17,378 nucleotides of DNA, taken from NCBI GenBank assembly GCA_937934385.1, contig CALGZV010000190.1, positions 1 to 17,378 on the forward strand. Direction: 5' to 3'. Within the stretch, counting starts at the first letter, position 1, and the number at the start of each line of letters is the position of its first letter. Source of the DNA: an uncultured Clostridia bacterium (lineage in GTDB: Bacteria > Bacillota > Clostridia > Oscillospirales > CAG-272). Positions 1-7,440 of this stretch are shown here, in pieces. The position numbers and the translations under genes were made by a program. The notes beneath the pieces were generated by a model that did no database searches, was not told the DNA's origin, and worked only from the letters and a program-made list of their open reading frames with translations.

Positions 1-26
1 TAACTATCAGAAACAATAACAATACT

Positions 27-32
27 AAGGAG
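27..32 (+). promoter_or_regulatory. Ribosome binding site that points to the infC start
   Basis: AAGGAG at 27-32 is a strong Shine-Dalgarno match. Counting six bases downstream reaches an ATC codon at 39, which is in the IF3 reading frame. The next ATG codons (43 and 46) are in another frame. The site therefore suggests that infC starts at a non-standard codon. The alternative is that AAG-GAG simply encodes Lys-Glu in a longer protein whose start lies left of the window. Confidence 0.55.
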
Positions 33-38
33 CATTAC

Positions 39-653
39 ATCAATGATGAGATCAAAACCGTGTTGGGATTTGCTCCTACCAAGATCGTGCGGGTCATAGG
101 TCCTACGGGCGAGCAGCTCGGGCTTCTTACCGTTGCCGCTGCGCAGAATAATGCATACGACAAGGGTTTGGATCTCGTTATGATCACTGCGCAGGCCGAT
201 CCCCCTGTATGTAAGATAATAGACTACGGTAAGTTTCGTTTTGAACGTGACAAGAGGGAAAAGGAAGCGAAGAAAAAGCAGCAGGTCATGAATCTAAAAG
301 AGATCGGACTTTCCTGCAAGATCGACACGAATGACTTCAATACAAAAGTAAATCATGCGCGTCGTTTTCTTACCGGCGGAGATAAGGTTAAGGTTATTGT
401 AAAGTTCAAGGGACGCGAAATGAGTCATCTTGATGTCGGACGCGAGCTTCTTCAGAAATTCCGTGAAGCATGCGAAGATATCGGAAGCGTCGATAAAGCG
501 CCGAATCTTGAGGGACGTTCCATGTCGATGTTTATAACACCCTTGAGTAAGCGTGACGGCACAGGACAGGCAAAAGGTACTTCGAAGAAGTCTCCGGCGA
601 CGAAGTCCGAAAGGACAGCCGGCAAATCTGAAGATAAAAATACCGAGGAGTAA
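39..653 (+). CDS. infC: Translation initiation factor IF-3
   Basis: IF3 binds the 30S subunit, prevents premature 50S joining and checks start-codon pairing. The family N-terminal pattern (NDEIK, then VRVIGPTGEQLG) begins just after position 39. The core motif PPVCKIIDYGKFRFE and the C-terminal domain (LKEIGLS, DFNTK, GDKVKVIVKFKGRE) are intact. After the usual end near FITPL there is a Lys/Ser/Thr-rich tail of about 35 residues. Start choice: the first standard start codon in frame is GTG 60, but that would cut off conserved residues. An ATC at 39, six bases after AAGGAG, keeps them and fits the family habit of rare start codons (AUU in E. coli infC). The frame stays open to the left edge, so a longer protein starting outside the window cannot be excluded. 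It is the first gene of infC-rpmI-rplT. Family assignment is certain; the start is not. Confidence 0.95.
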   Translation: MNDEIKTVLGFAPTKIVRVIGPTGEQLGLLTVAAAQNNAYDKGLDLVMITAQADPPVCKIIDYGKFRFERDKREKEAKKKQQVMNLKEIGLSCKIDTNDFNTKVNHARRFLTGGDKVKVIVKFKGREMSHLDVGRELLQKFREACEDIGSVDKAPNLEGRSMSMFITPLSKRDGTGQAKGTSKKSPATKSERTAGKSEDKNTEE

Positions 654-719
654 TTCTCCGGGATATTCCGAAAATAAAAATTCTGTATAAACGGATAAAT
701 ACCGAAAGGAGTTCCTATC

Positions 720-917
720 ATGGGAAAAATTAAGACACACAGAGCTACCGCTAAAAGATTCAATGTCACAAAGAGCGGTCTGGTAAAGATGAATCATTCA
801 CATCACCGCCACAACCTCGGCATAAAGGCACAAAAGAGAAAGAGACATCTTAGACAGGGAGCATATCTCAGTGAATCGTTCGCAGCAACGATCAAAACGC
901 TTATGCCTAGCAAGTAA
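720..917 (+). CDS. rpmI: 50S ribosomal protein bL35
   Basis: This 65-residue, very basic protein of the large ribosomal subunit has the standard L35 length. It begins with MGKIKTHRATAKRF, contains the His-rich stretch around residues 24-31 (MNHSHHRH), and then the conserved KAQKRKRHLR segment. GAAAGGAG at 704-711 is well spaced from the ATG. It sits between infC and rplT in the order found across bacteria, 66 bases after infC and 35 before rplT, so the three are almost certainly co-transcribed. No anomaly seen. Confidence 0.98.
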   Translation: MGKIKTHRATAKRFNVTKSGLVKMNHSHHRHNLGIKAQKRKRHLRQGAYLSESFAATIKTLMPSK

Positions 918-952
918 TTTTGGCAAGTTTATGTTAGCAGGAGGAAATTGAA

Positions 953-1306
953 ATGGCAAGAATTAAAAGAGCCGTAATGACTCGTAAAAGACGCAATAAA
1001 GTATTAAAGTGTGCGAAAGGTTACTGGGGCGCTAAGAGCAAACATTTCAAGATGGCCAAACAGGCCGTAATGAAGAGCGGTAACTATGCATTTACAGGCA
1101 GAAAGCTCAAGAAAAGAGATTTTCGCAGACTTTGGATCACCAGAATTTCTGCACAGGCTAAGGTCTGCGGCATGAACTATTCTACAATGATGCACGGTCT
1201 GAAGCTTGCAGGAATCGATCTTAACCGTAAGATGCTTGCAGAGCTTGCCGTATCCGATAAGGATGCATTCGCAGCACTTGCTGAAAAGGCGAAAGCAGCT
1301 CTTTAA
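953..1306 (+). CDS. rplT: 50S ribosomal protein bL20
   Basis: bL20 is an early-assembly 23S rRNA-binding protein. The 117-residue length is typical. The sequence opens [16 protein letters not shown], continues with the conserved [11 protein letters not shown] segment near residues 23-33, and contains [14 protein letters not shown] near residues 56-69. AGGAGG at 939-944 precedes the ATG at good spacing. In Firmicutes L20 can repress its own operon through a leader upstream of infC; that leader would lie left of this window, so it cannot be judged here. It is the last gene of the operon and is followed by a terminator-like hairpin. Confidence 0.98.
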   Translation: MARIKRAVMTRKRRNKVLKCAKGYWGAKSKHFKMAKQAVMKSGNYAFTGRKLKKRDFRRLWITRISAQAKVCGMNYSTMMHGLKLAGIDLNRKMLAELAVSDKDAFAALAEKAKAAL

Positions 1307-1351
1307 TGTAAGTTTATACATCCGTTCAGCGGACGTAACGAACATAGAAAG

Positions 1352-1400
1352 ACCCGGGACACGTCTGCGCATGTACGCGCGGGTGCATCCGCGGGTTTTT
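1352..1400 (+). terminator. Candidate intrinsic terminator of infC-rpmI-rplT
   Basis: The arms at 1352-1359 and 1388-1396 pair as eight base pairs with one bulged G. A further CAC/GTG helix and a GCGC/GCGC helix (1367-1370 with 1377-1380, six-base loop) stack inside. Five T residues (1396-1400) follow directly. The position 46 bases after the rplT stop fits the end of the ribosomal protein operon. The T run is short, so efficiency is uncertain. Confidence 0.55.
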
Positions 1401-1404
1401 CGCG

Positions 1405-1434
1405 TTAATTGGCGTATATGCGGGAAAGTATAAT
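1405..1434 (+). promoter_or_regulatory. Possible sigma-A promoter for the methyltransferase-dprA pair
   Basis: TATAAT at 1429-1434 is a perfect -10 hexamer. Eighteen bases upstream, TTAATT (1405-1410) is only a weak -35 match. It lies between the terminator candidate and the AGGAGG at 1466-1471, where a new transcription unit would be expected to start. A TTGACA at 1444-1449 has no -10 at the right distance. Confidence 0.35.
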
Positions 1435-1479
1435 TAAATAGTATTGACATCAATCTAATACTTTGAGGAGGCGGTATTT

Positions 1480-2316
1480 TTGCTGAATAACGATAAAAAC
1501 GGAAGCATGGGAGGATACAGCTATATTACATCGAGAGCTAACCCTCTGATTGTCGCGACTGCGGCACTTTCGGAAAAGAAATACCGTGACAGATACGGAT
1601 ATTTTGTTTTTGAGGGGCGGAAGCTTTTTGCTGAAGCTCTCTCTTCGGAGGCGGAGATCGTTAATGTATTTATATGTGAAGATATTCCCGGAAATATTGT
1701 CTCCGGATTACCTTCTGATAAGGTTATTGTTGTCAACCGGAGAGTATATGATAAAATCTCAGGAGAAAAATCTCCGGAAGGTATTTTATGTGTAGCCAAA
1801 CATATTGACTTTTTACACAAATTTGTTAAAATATATAATTGTAACGGTAAGGCGTCGGGAACAAAATTTATGGCTGTGCAGATACGCGATCCGGGAAATC
1901 TCGGTACGATGATACGTAATGCGAATGCGCTGGGAATTGACGAGTTAATTATTTCATCCGATTGTGCCGATATTTATAACAGACGTACTGTGAGGGCAGC
2001 TATGGGTGCGCTTTTCAGACAGAAAATAACCGTTTGCTCCGATATTCCGTCGGCGGTAGAGGCCTTGCGCAAAAACGGATATCGTGTGAATGCAGCATCA
2101 CTCAGCGGCAATCCGATGAGGCTTACCGATATGAATATCGACAGCAGCGACTGCTTTTTGGTCGGAAATGAAGGACACGGTCTTTCGGAAGATCTTATAG
2201 GTATCTGCGACAGAAGTGTTATTATTCCGATGCGTGAAGAGAGCGAATCGCTGAATGCTGCGGCAGCGGCTGCAATACTTATGTGGGAGACCGGTAAAAG
2301 ATCATGGATTTTGTAA
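1480..2316 (+). CDS. TrmH/SpoU-family RNA 2'-O-methyltransferase
   Basis: A SAM-dependent enzyme predicted to methylate ribose 2'-OH in rRNA or tRNA. The N-terminal third (residues about 13-110) matches the SpoU substrate-binding domain, with the RYGYFVFEGRKLF segment typical of RlmB/TsnR-type proteins. The C-terminal half has the SPOUT trefoil-knot motifs: DPGNLGTMIRNAN (137-149), VGNEGHGL (228-235) and PMREESESLNAAAAA (250-264), which form the SAM pocket. Length of 278 residues is usual. The start is TTG 1480, eight bases after AGGAGG (1466-1471); the next ATG (1507) lacks a comparable site. B. subtilis YsgA is a similar protein. The exact target nucleotide cannot be read from sequence. The 3' end overlaps dprA by 13 bases, implying coupled translation. 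Confidence 0.93.
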   Translation: MLNNDKNGSMGGYSYITSRANPLIVATAALSEKKYRDRYGYFVFEGRKLFAEALSSEAEIVNVFICEDIPGNIVSGLPSDKVIVVNRRVYDKISGEKSPEGILCVAKHIDFLHKFVKIYNCNGKASGTKFMAVQIRDPGNLGTMIRNANALGIDELIISSDCADIYNRRTVRAAMGALFRQKITVCSDIPSAVEALRKNGYRVNAASLSGNPMRLTDMNIDSSDCFLVGNEGHGLSEDLIGICDRSVIIPMREESESLNAAAAAAILMWETGKRSWIL

Positions 2317-3722
2317 ATCATTATGATGAATTTGGTACACGGTATGATTCAGATATTGTTTACTGGATGTGGCTGAGCGTCGTGTGCGGAGCGGGCAGTT
2401 CCGCGCCTGACAAGCTTTTTAAGGTATTTGGTGCTGATGCTAGACAGATATACAATGCGTCTCCGGAGGAGTATAGGTATGTCCCGGGGCTCAGAGGCGA
2501 AACTATTGACAGGCTATGCATAAAAAATCTTAAAACAGCTTATGATCTTATAGACTGGTGTAAACGTCATAATGTCGGGATGATACCGTATAACAGTGAA
2601 TATTATCCTAACAGCCTGAAAATAATAAATTCTGCTCCTGTTATGCTTTATTATCTCGGAATGGCTCCGCGTATAAACCGCAGACTGTCTTTTGCAGTTG
2701 TCGGCACAAGAAAAATGACGGAATACGGCGGAAAGCAATCGTATTCCATGGGATACGATCTTGCTTCGGCCGGAGCTGTTGTTATATCCGGAGCAGCACT
2801 CGGCGTTGACGGATTTGCGCACAGAGGCGCGCTTGATGCAGGCGGATATACTATAGCTGTACTCGGATGCGGTATTGACCTTATTTATCCTAAAGAACAT
2901 ATGAATCTTATAAGGGAAATAGCGGTCAGCGGAACGGTTATTACAGAATTTTGTCCCGGCACAAAGCCGACCAGGTGGAACTTTCCTGTAAGAAACAGGA
3001 TAATAAGCGGACTTGCTCAGGGAACGGTCGTTGTCGAGGCTGATGAGAAAAGCGGCTCTCTCATAACTGCTAACTATGCAATGAAGCAGGGGAGACCGGT
3101 CTATGCTTTACCCGGAAACGTTGGAAATGCCACCAGTTCCGGAACAAATTTGCTTATAAAAGACGGCGCGAAAATGGCCACTAATGCTTTGGATGTTCTA
3201 TGTGATTTTGAGGAATCTTACGATGATGTCATAAATCTTGAAAATTTAATCGGGAAATTATCGAAATACAGCATTGACGGCAGTTTGAAGAATGTGTTCC
3301 GCAAGCAGCCGGAGAGGGCGTATCCTCCGCAGTTCGGTAATAATAAAAGCGCTCCGGCAAGGGTATATTCAAAGGGCTCATCTGTCTCTCCGCATACTCC
3401 GACCGCAGAGATGCTTCCCGATGATAAGAAAGCTGCTGATGCTCGAAATGATGAATTAATCAGGGAAGCAGTTATAGAACCCGCGGCGCTTACTGCCGAC
3501 GAAGTTTCAGGGAAGCTTTCGGAATGCGGACTTGATGAAGCTGCGGCTGAGCTTTACGGAAATATTCCGGAACAGGGAAGTATATCTTTTGATGAACTTT
3601 CAAGAAGCGGTATAGAAATCGGAGAATTGATGGAGATGCTTTCGTCTCTTGAAATGATCGGTGCTGTAGAGCTTTCACATTCTGAAGCGTCAAGAAGAAA
3701 AGTACGGCATGATGGCTGCTGA
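2304..3722 (+). CDS. dprA: DNA-processing protein DprA/Smf
   Basis: DprA protects incoming single-stranded DNA during natural transformation and loads RecA. The Rossmann-fold core is complete: VVGTRKMTEYG (from 132), ISGAALGVDGFAHRGAL (from about 161), FPVRNRIISGLA (from 227) and KSGSLITANYAMKQGR (from 249). Residues 1-90 form the usual helical N-terminal region. A hydrophilic linker of about 70 residues (roughly 325-400) leads to a C-terminal winged-helix-like domain (about 405-465). The 472 residues are longer than the B. subtilis protein, mainly because of linker and C-terminal domain. The ATG lies within the end of the methyltransferase gene, with only a weak GGGAGA upstream, so translational coupling is likely. 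Neighbouring topA recalls the dprA-topA order common in Firmicutes. Presence of dprA alone does not show competence. Confidence 0.96.
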   Translation: MDFVNHYDEFGTRYDSDIVYWMWLSVVCGAGSSAPDKLFKVFGADARQIYNASPEEYRYVPGLRGETIDRLCIKNLKTAYDLIDWCKRHNVGMIPYNSEYYPNSLKIINSAPVMLYYLGMAPRINRRLSFAVVGTRKMTEYGGKQSYSMGYDLASAGAVVISGAALGVDGFAHRGALDAGGYTIAVLGCGIDLIYPKEHMNLIREIAVSGTVITEFCPGTKPTRWNFPVRNRIISGLAQGTVVVEADEKSGSLITANYAMKQGRPVYALPGNVGNATSSGTNLLIKDGAKMATNALDVLCDFEESYDDVINLENLIGKLSKYSIDGSLKNVFRKQPERAYPPQFGNNKSAPARVYSKGSSVSPHTPTAEMLPDDKKAADARNDELIREAVIEPAALTADEVSGKLSECGLDEAAAELYGNIPEQGSISFDELSRSGIEIGELMEMLSSLEMIGAVELSHSEASRRKVRHDGC

Positions 3723-3769
3723 TAAAATCACTTTTTGATAAGGTTCCTGTATTAATGAATATTATTTAT

Positions 3770-3799
3770 TTGACCGGCATATGAAAAAACATATATAAT
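3770..3799 (+). promoter_or_regulatory. Sigma-A-type promoter of topA
   Basis: TTGACC at 3770-3775 and a perfect TATAAT at 3794-3799 are separated by 18 bases. This is the best promoter match in the window. The predicted start of transcription is near 3806, giving a leader of about 88 bases before the topA ATG at 3894. Confidence 0.65.
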
Positions 3800-3805
3800 A
3801 AAGGG

Positions 3806-3829
3806 AACACGATATGCCGTGTTTTCTTT
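3806..3829 (+). terminator. Hairpin with T-rich tail between dprA and topA
   Basis: AACACG (3806-3811) pairs perfectly with CGTGTT (3818-3823) around a six-base loop; two G-T pairs could extend it outward. TTTTCTTT follows. For RNA coming from dprA this looks like a short intrinsic terminator. For RNA started at the promoter just upstream it would be the extreme 5' end of the topA message, where a hairpin commonly protects mRNA from decay. Both roles are possible. Confidence 0.5.
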
Positions 3830-3893
3830 GTATAACTGCATTAAGATATTAAAACAGAAGACATGTTATGAAAGGGATAAAAACAGAGATACA

Positions 3894-6176
3894 ATGTCAC
3901 ATCTTGTTATAGTTGAGTCTCCGTCAAAGGCGGGAACGGTAAAGAGCTATCTCGGCTCCGGATATAAGGTAGTCGCTTCGATAGGCCATGTACGTGATCT
4001 TCCCAAAAGTACGCTCGGAGTTGATATAGATAACGGTTTTGCAGCAAAGTATATAAATATCAGAGGAAAAGGGCCGCTTATTGCAGAACTTAAAAAGGAA
4101 GCAAAAAATGCAGATAAAGTATACCTTGCAGCCGACCCTGACCGTGAGGGAGAGGCTATCTCATGGCATCTTGTTGCTGCTCTCGGAATACCGGAGGAAA
4201 AGGCTTGCCGTATCACATTTAATGAAGTTACGAAAACGGCTGTCAAAACGGCGATCAAAAATCCGCGCGCGATCGATATTGATCTTGTGAATTCACAGCA
4301 GGCGCGAAGGATACTCGACCGTATAGTCGGATATAAGCTGAGTCCTTTTTTCTGGAAAACTATACACGGAGGACTTTCAGCGGGTCGCGTCCAGTCGGTT
4401 GCCACACGTATTATTGTTGAACGTGAGACTGAGATACGCAGTTTTGTTCCTGAAGAATACTGGACTATCGATGCTGTCTTGAAAACCGAAAAGGGTGAGA
4501 GCTTTAAGGCTAAATATTACGGAAAGGGACGTAAAAAAGCTGAGCTTCATTCCGGTGAAGATGCTGCTGAGGTGCTTCGTGATATCGAGGGAAAGCCGTT
4601 TTCGGTCTCGTCGGTAAAGCGTTCCACTCGTATGAAGAATCCGCAGCCTCCTTTTACGACGTCTACGATGCAGCAGGATGCTTCACGTAAGCTCGGATTC
4701 CGTTCAACACGTATAATGCAGGTAGCACAGGAACTTTATGAGGGCGTTAATGTCGGCAGTGAAAACGGAGGAACGCAGGGACTTATAACATATATGAGAA
4801 CCGACTCGCTTCGCGTCTCGGATGAGGCAAGGAAAAAAGCCTCCGAGTATATTACAGATCGTTTCGGCGAGAAGTATGTTCCTGCATCGCCCCGCGCATA
4901 TAAGACAAAAGAAGGCGCACAGGACGCTCACGAAGCGATACGTCCTGCAAATCCATTGCTCGATCCCGACAAGATAAAGAAATATCTCAGCGCCGATCAG
5001 TATAAGCTTTATAAGCTGATATTCAACCGCTTTATGGCAAGCCAGATGGCTTCTGCCGAACTTGATACGGTATCTGTAGATGTGAAGTGCGATGATCATG
5101 TGTTCAGAGCGTCGGGATATACCGTAAAATTCCGCGGATGTCTTGCGGTTTATGGCTCTACCGAAGAAGGCGATGACGAAACCGAAACATCGTCGCCCGG
5201 TATGCTTCCGGCGATTTCGGAGGGAGAGACACTTACTGCGGGTGAGATAAAGGATATGAGACACTTTACAGAGCCCCCGGCGAGATACAATGAGGGTTCG
5301 CTTGTAAAATTTCTTGAGGAAAAAGGTATAGGCCGTCCGAGTACGTATGCTACTATAATTACTACGATAATTTCGCGCGGATATGTCGAGCGTGACGGCA
5401 AAATGCTGAGGCCTACTTCTCTCGGTGAAATAACTACAGATCTCATGAAACAGTATTTTCCGGAGATAGTCGATTACGAATTTACGGCTCAGATGGAGCT
5501 GTCTCTTGACAATATCGAGCATGGTCAGAGCAGTATTCAGGATGTACTCGGGAGCTTTTACGATAAATTTGCCGGACAGCTTGAGTCTGCCGAATCCTCT
5601 GTGTCGCGTGAAGATGTTAAACTGCCTGTTGAGGAAACGGATATTATCTGCGAAAAATGCGGCGCAAAAATGATAGTAAAGAACGGCAGGTACGGTAAGT
5701 TTGCTGCTTGTCCGAACTATCCCGAATGTAAAAACACAAAGCCTATCGAAAAGCGACCTGCGGATACTAAAAGCGGCGGTGAAGAAACTAAGCAGCCGGA
5801 ACCGATACCTGATATGAAATGCGAAAAATGCGGCGGCGATATGGTTCTGCGTACAGGAAGATACGGAAGCTTCTATGCGTGTGTGAATTATCCCGAATGC
5901 AAGACAACAAAACAGATCGTAAAAAAGATAGGTGTCAAATGCCCTGTATGCGGCGGTGAGATAGTCGCAAAGCGCGGAAAAAACAAATCGTTTTTCTACA
6001 GTTGTGAGAACTATACAAAGTGCGGATTTTCTTCGTGGGATCTCCCTCTCGGTGAGAAATGTCCTGATTGCGGAGAAATGCTTTACAGGAAAAAAGGTAA
6101 GAAGCTTGCCGTATGTCACAACAAAGAATGCGGATACAAGCGTGAATATGAAGCGGAGACTGAAAGCGAAAGCTGA
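3894..6176 (+). CDS. topA: DNA topoisomerase I (type IA)
   Basis: TopA relaxes negative supercoils by passing a strand through a transient single-strand break. The Toprim domain occupies about residues 1-115, with catalytic E8 in VESPSK and the acidic cluster D81-P-D83-R-E85. The active-site tyrosine is Y300 in ITYMRTDS. HEAIRP and the GIGRPSTYATII segment mark the rest of the core. The C-terminus (from about 586) has four Cys4 zinc-ribbon motifs: CEKCG...CPNYPEC, CEKCG...CVNYPEC, CPVCG...CENYTKC and CPDCG...CHNKEC. I chose ATG 3894 because the protein then opens MSHLVIVESPSK as in the family. An in-frame GTG at 3819 lies inside the hairpin arm and after no ribosome site. The site before 3894 is weak (AGAG 3885-3888). 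Length is 760 residues. Confidence 0.97.
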   Translation: MSHLVIVESPSKAGTVKSYLGSGYKVVASIGHVRDLPKSTLGVDIDNGFAAKYINIRGKGPLIAELKKEAKNADKVYLAADPDREGEAISWHLVAALGIPEEKACRITFNEVTKTAVKTAIKNPRAIDIDLVNSQQARRILDRIVGYKLSPFFWKTIHGGLSAGRVQSVATRIIVERETEIRSFVPEEYWTIDAVLKTEKGESFKAKYYGKGRKKAELHSGEDAAEVLRDIEGKPFSVSSVKRSTRMKNPQPPFTTSTMQQDASRKLGFRSTRIMQVAQELYEGVNVGSENGGTQGLITYMRTDSLRVSDEARKKASEYITDRFGEKYVPASPRAYKTKEGAQDAHEAIRPANPLLDPDKIKKYLSADQYKLYKLIFNRFMASQMASAELDTVSVDVKCDDHVFRASGYTVKFRGCLAVYGSTEEGDDETETSSPGMLPAISEGETLTAGEIKDMRHFTEPPARYNEGSLVKFLEEKGIGRPSTYATIITTIISRGYVERDGKMLRPTSLGEITTDLMKQYFPEIVDYEFTAQMELSLDNIEHGQSSIQDVLGSFYDKFAGQLESAESSVSREDVKLPVEETDIICEKCGAKMIVKNGRYGKFAACPNYPECKNTKPIEKRPADTKSGGEETKQPEPIPDMKCEKCGGDMVLRTGRYGSFYACVNYPECKTTKQIVKKIGVKCPVCGGEIVAKRGKNKSFFYSCENYTKCGFSSWDLPLGEKCPDCGEMLYRKKGKKLAVCHNKECGYKREYEAETESES

Positions 6177-6238
6177 ATTCTGCGCGGACAGTTAAATGGA
6201 GCATCAGCTTCGGATCTTATACAGAAGGTGAGATTAAA

Positions 6239-7303
6239 ATGAAAATACTGATAGATGCCATGGGGGGAGACAACGCTCCGCAGGCGCCCGTACTCGGTGC
6301 GCTTGATGCGATAAAAGAATATTCCGATCTCTCGGTCACTCTTGTAGGAGATGAGCGGCTTATACGTGCAGCCGCTCAGGAGGCCGGACGTTCCGGAGAG
6401 CTTGACAGCATTGAGATCGTACATACCGACGGTGTGATAAATATGGAGGACGATGCGCTCAGCGTCGTAAAGCAAAAAAGTGATTCATCTATGGCGGTCG
6501 GACTTCATATGCTTGCGGACGGTAAGACGGATGCGTTTGTATCTGCCGGAAATACAGGTGCGCTTCATGCCGGATCGTCTCTGATAGTCCGCCGTATACG
6601 CGGGATACAGCGATCAGCTATAGCTACCGTACTTCCGTTTGCAAAGCCTATGCTTCTTATTGATTCCGGGGCTAATATAGAGGTACAGCCTGTGTATATG
6701 CGTCAGTTTGCTGTAATGGGATCGATATATATGAAGTACGTGTTCGGCGTAGAGAATCCCGAAGTCGGACTTCTTAATAACGGTGCGGAGCGTACAAAAG
6801 GAACAAAAAAGCTTATTGAGACCTACGAGCTTCTTGAAAAAGATGAGACTTTGAATTTTGTCGGCAATATTGAGGGAAAGGATGCTCCGCTCGGCGGCTG
6901 CGATGTTCTTGTTACCGACGGATTTACCGGAAATATTTTTCTTAAGCTTACCGAAGGACTCGGACTTTATATGCTTTCAAAGCTTAAAGATTGCTTTTAT
7001 GATAACATTATAACAAAGGTATCTGCGCTTGGACTCCGCGGAAATCTTAAAAAATTGAAAACATCTTTTGATCCGTCTGAATACGGAGGAGCGCCTCTGC
7101 TCGGACTTTCCAAACCTGTTATCAAGGCGCATGGCGGATCGAACGCAACAGCATTCAAGAATGCCGTTCGCAAAGCAGCTGATTTTGCATCGGCAGGAGT
7201 TCATATTGAGATATCTAAATGGGTAGAGGCTGATTCTGCTAAAAATATTGGGGCTGACAGAACCGGTCAGGAAAATACACAGGAGATTTCGCACGCCGAA
7301 TAA
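6239..7303 (+). CDS. plsX: Phosphate acyltransferase PlsX
   Basis: PlsX converts acyl-ACP and phosphate to acyl-phosphate, the acyl donor for PlsY in the first step of phosphatidic acid synthesis. The protein starts MKILIDAMGGDNAP, the family signature. It contains the conserved SAGNTGAL (102-109), LIDSGAN, LNNGAERTKGT, the VTDGFTGNIFLKLTEG segment in the second half, and GGAPLLGL followed by KAHGGSNA near the end. The length of 354 residues is slightly above average because of a hydrophilic tail. AAGGTGA at 6225-6231 precedes the ATG. In many Firmicutes acpP lies between plsX and rnc; here only 137 bases separate the stop from the likely rnc start, and they encode no acyl carrier protein. 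Confidence 0.97.
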   Translation: MKILIDAMGGDNAPQAPVLGALDAIKEYSDLSVTLVGDERLIRAAAQEAGRSGELDSIEIVHTDGVINMEDDALSVVKQKSDSSMAVGLHMLADGKTDAFVSAGNTGALHAGSSLIVRRIRGIQRSAIATVLPFAKPMLLIDSGANIEVQPVYMRQFAVMGSIYMKYVFGVENPEVGLLNNGAERTKGTKKLIETYELLEKDETLNFVGNIEGKDAPLGGCDVLVTDGFTGNIFLKLTEGLGLYMLSKLKDCFYDNIITKVSALGLRGNLKKLKTSFDPSEYGGAPLLGLSKPVIKAHGGSNATAFKNAVRKAADFASAGVHIEISKWVEADSAKNIGADRTGQENTQEISHAE

Positions 7304-7430
7304 TGAATATTATTGTGACAGAAGATCGGATTTGATCTATGCCGTTTTGAAATACATGCCGGTTGGGCAGAGCACTGTAGCTCTTGATGATAAATATAAA
7401 TGTGTTCTGATTGGAATCGGATGAATGAAT

Positions 7431-7434
7431 GGAG
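7431..7434 (+). promoter_or_regulatory. Ribosome binding site deciding the rnc start
   Basis: GGAG, part of ATGGAG at 7429-7434, is six bases from ATG 7441. The upstream in-frame ATG at 7429 forms part of the site itself and has no comparable site before it, so 7441 is preferred. Confidence 0.55.
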
Positions 7435-7440
7435 AACAAA

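Noticed and set aside
1443..1449. TTGACA at 1444-1449 as a -35 box for the methyltransferase gene.
   Set aside because: The -10 position would fall on the AGGAGG ribosome site; no TATAAT-like hexamer is at the right distance.
3819..3893. N-terminal extension of TopA from GTG 3819.
   Set aside because: The codon lies in the arm of a hairpin, has no ribosome site, and the family N-terminus begins at 3894.
4704..6119. Long minus-strand open frame (471 codons) opposite topA, and several others opposite smc and ftsY.
   Set aside because: These are shadows of strongly coding + strand genes; their translations show no domain and no ribosome sites were seen.
7317..7424. Small open frame in the plsX-rnc gap.
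   Set aside because: No start codon with a ribosome site, no recognisable motif, and it runs on from inside plsX in another frame.
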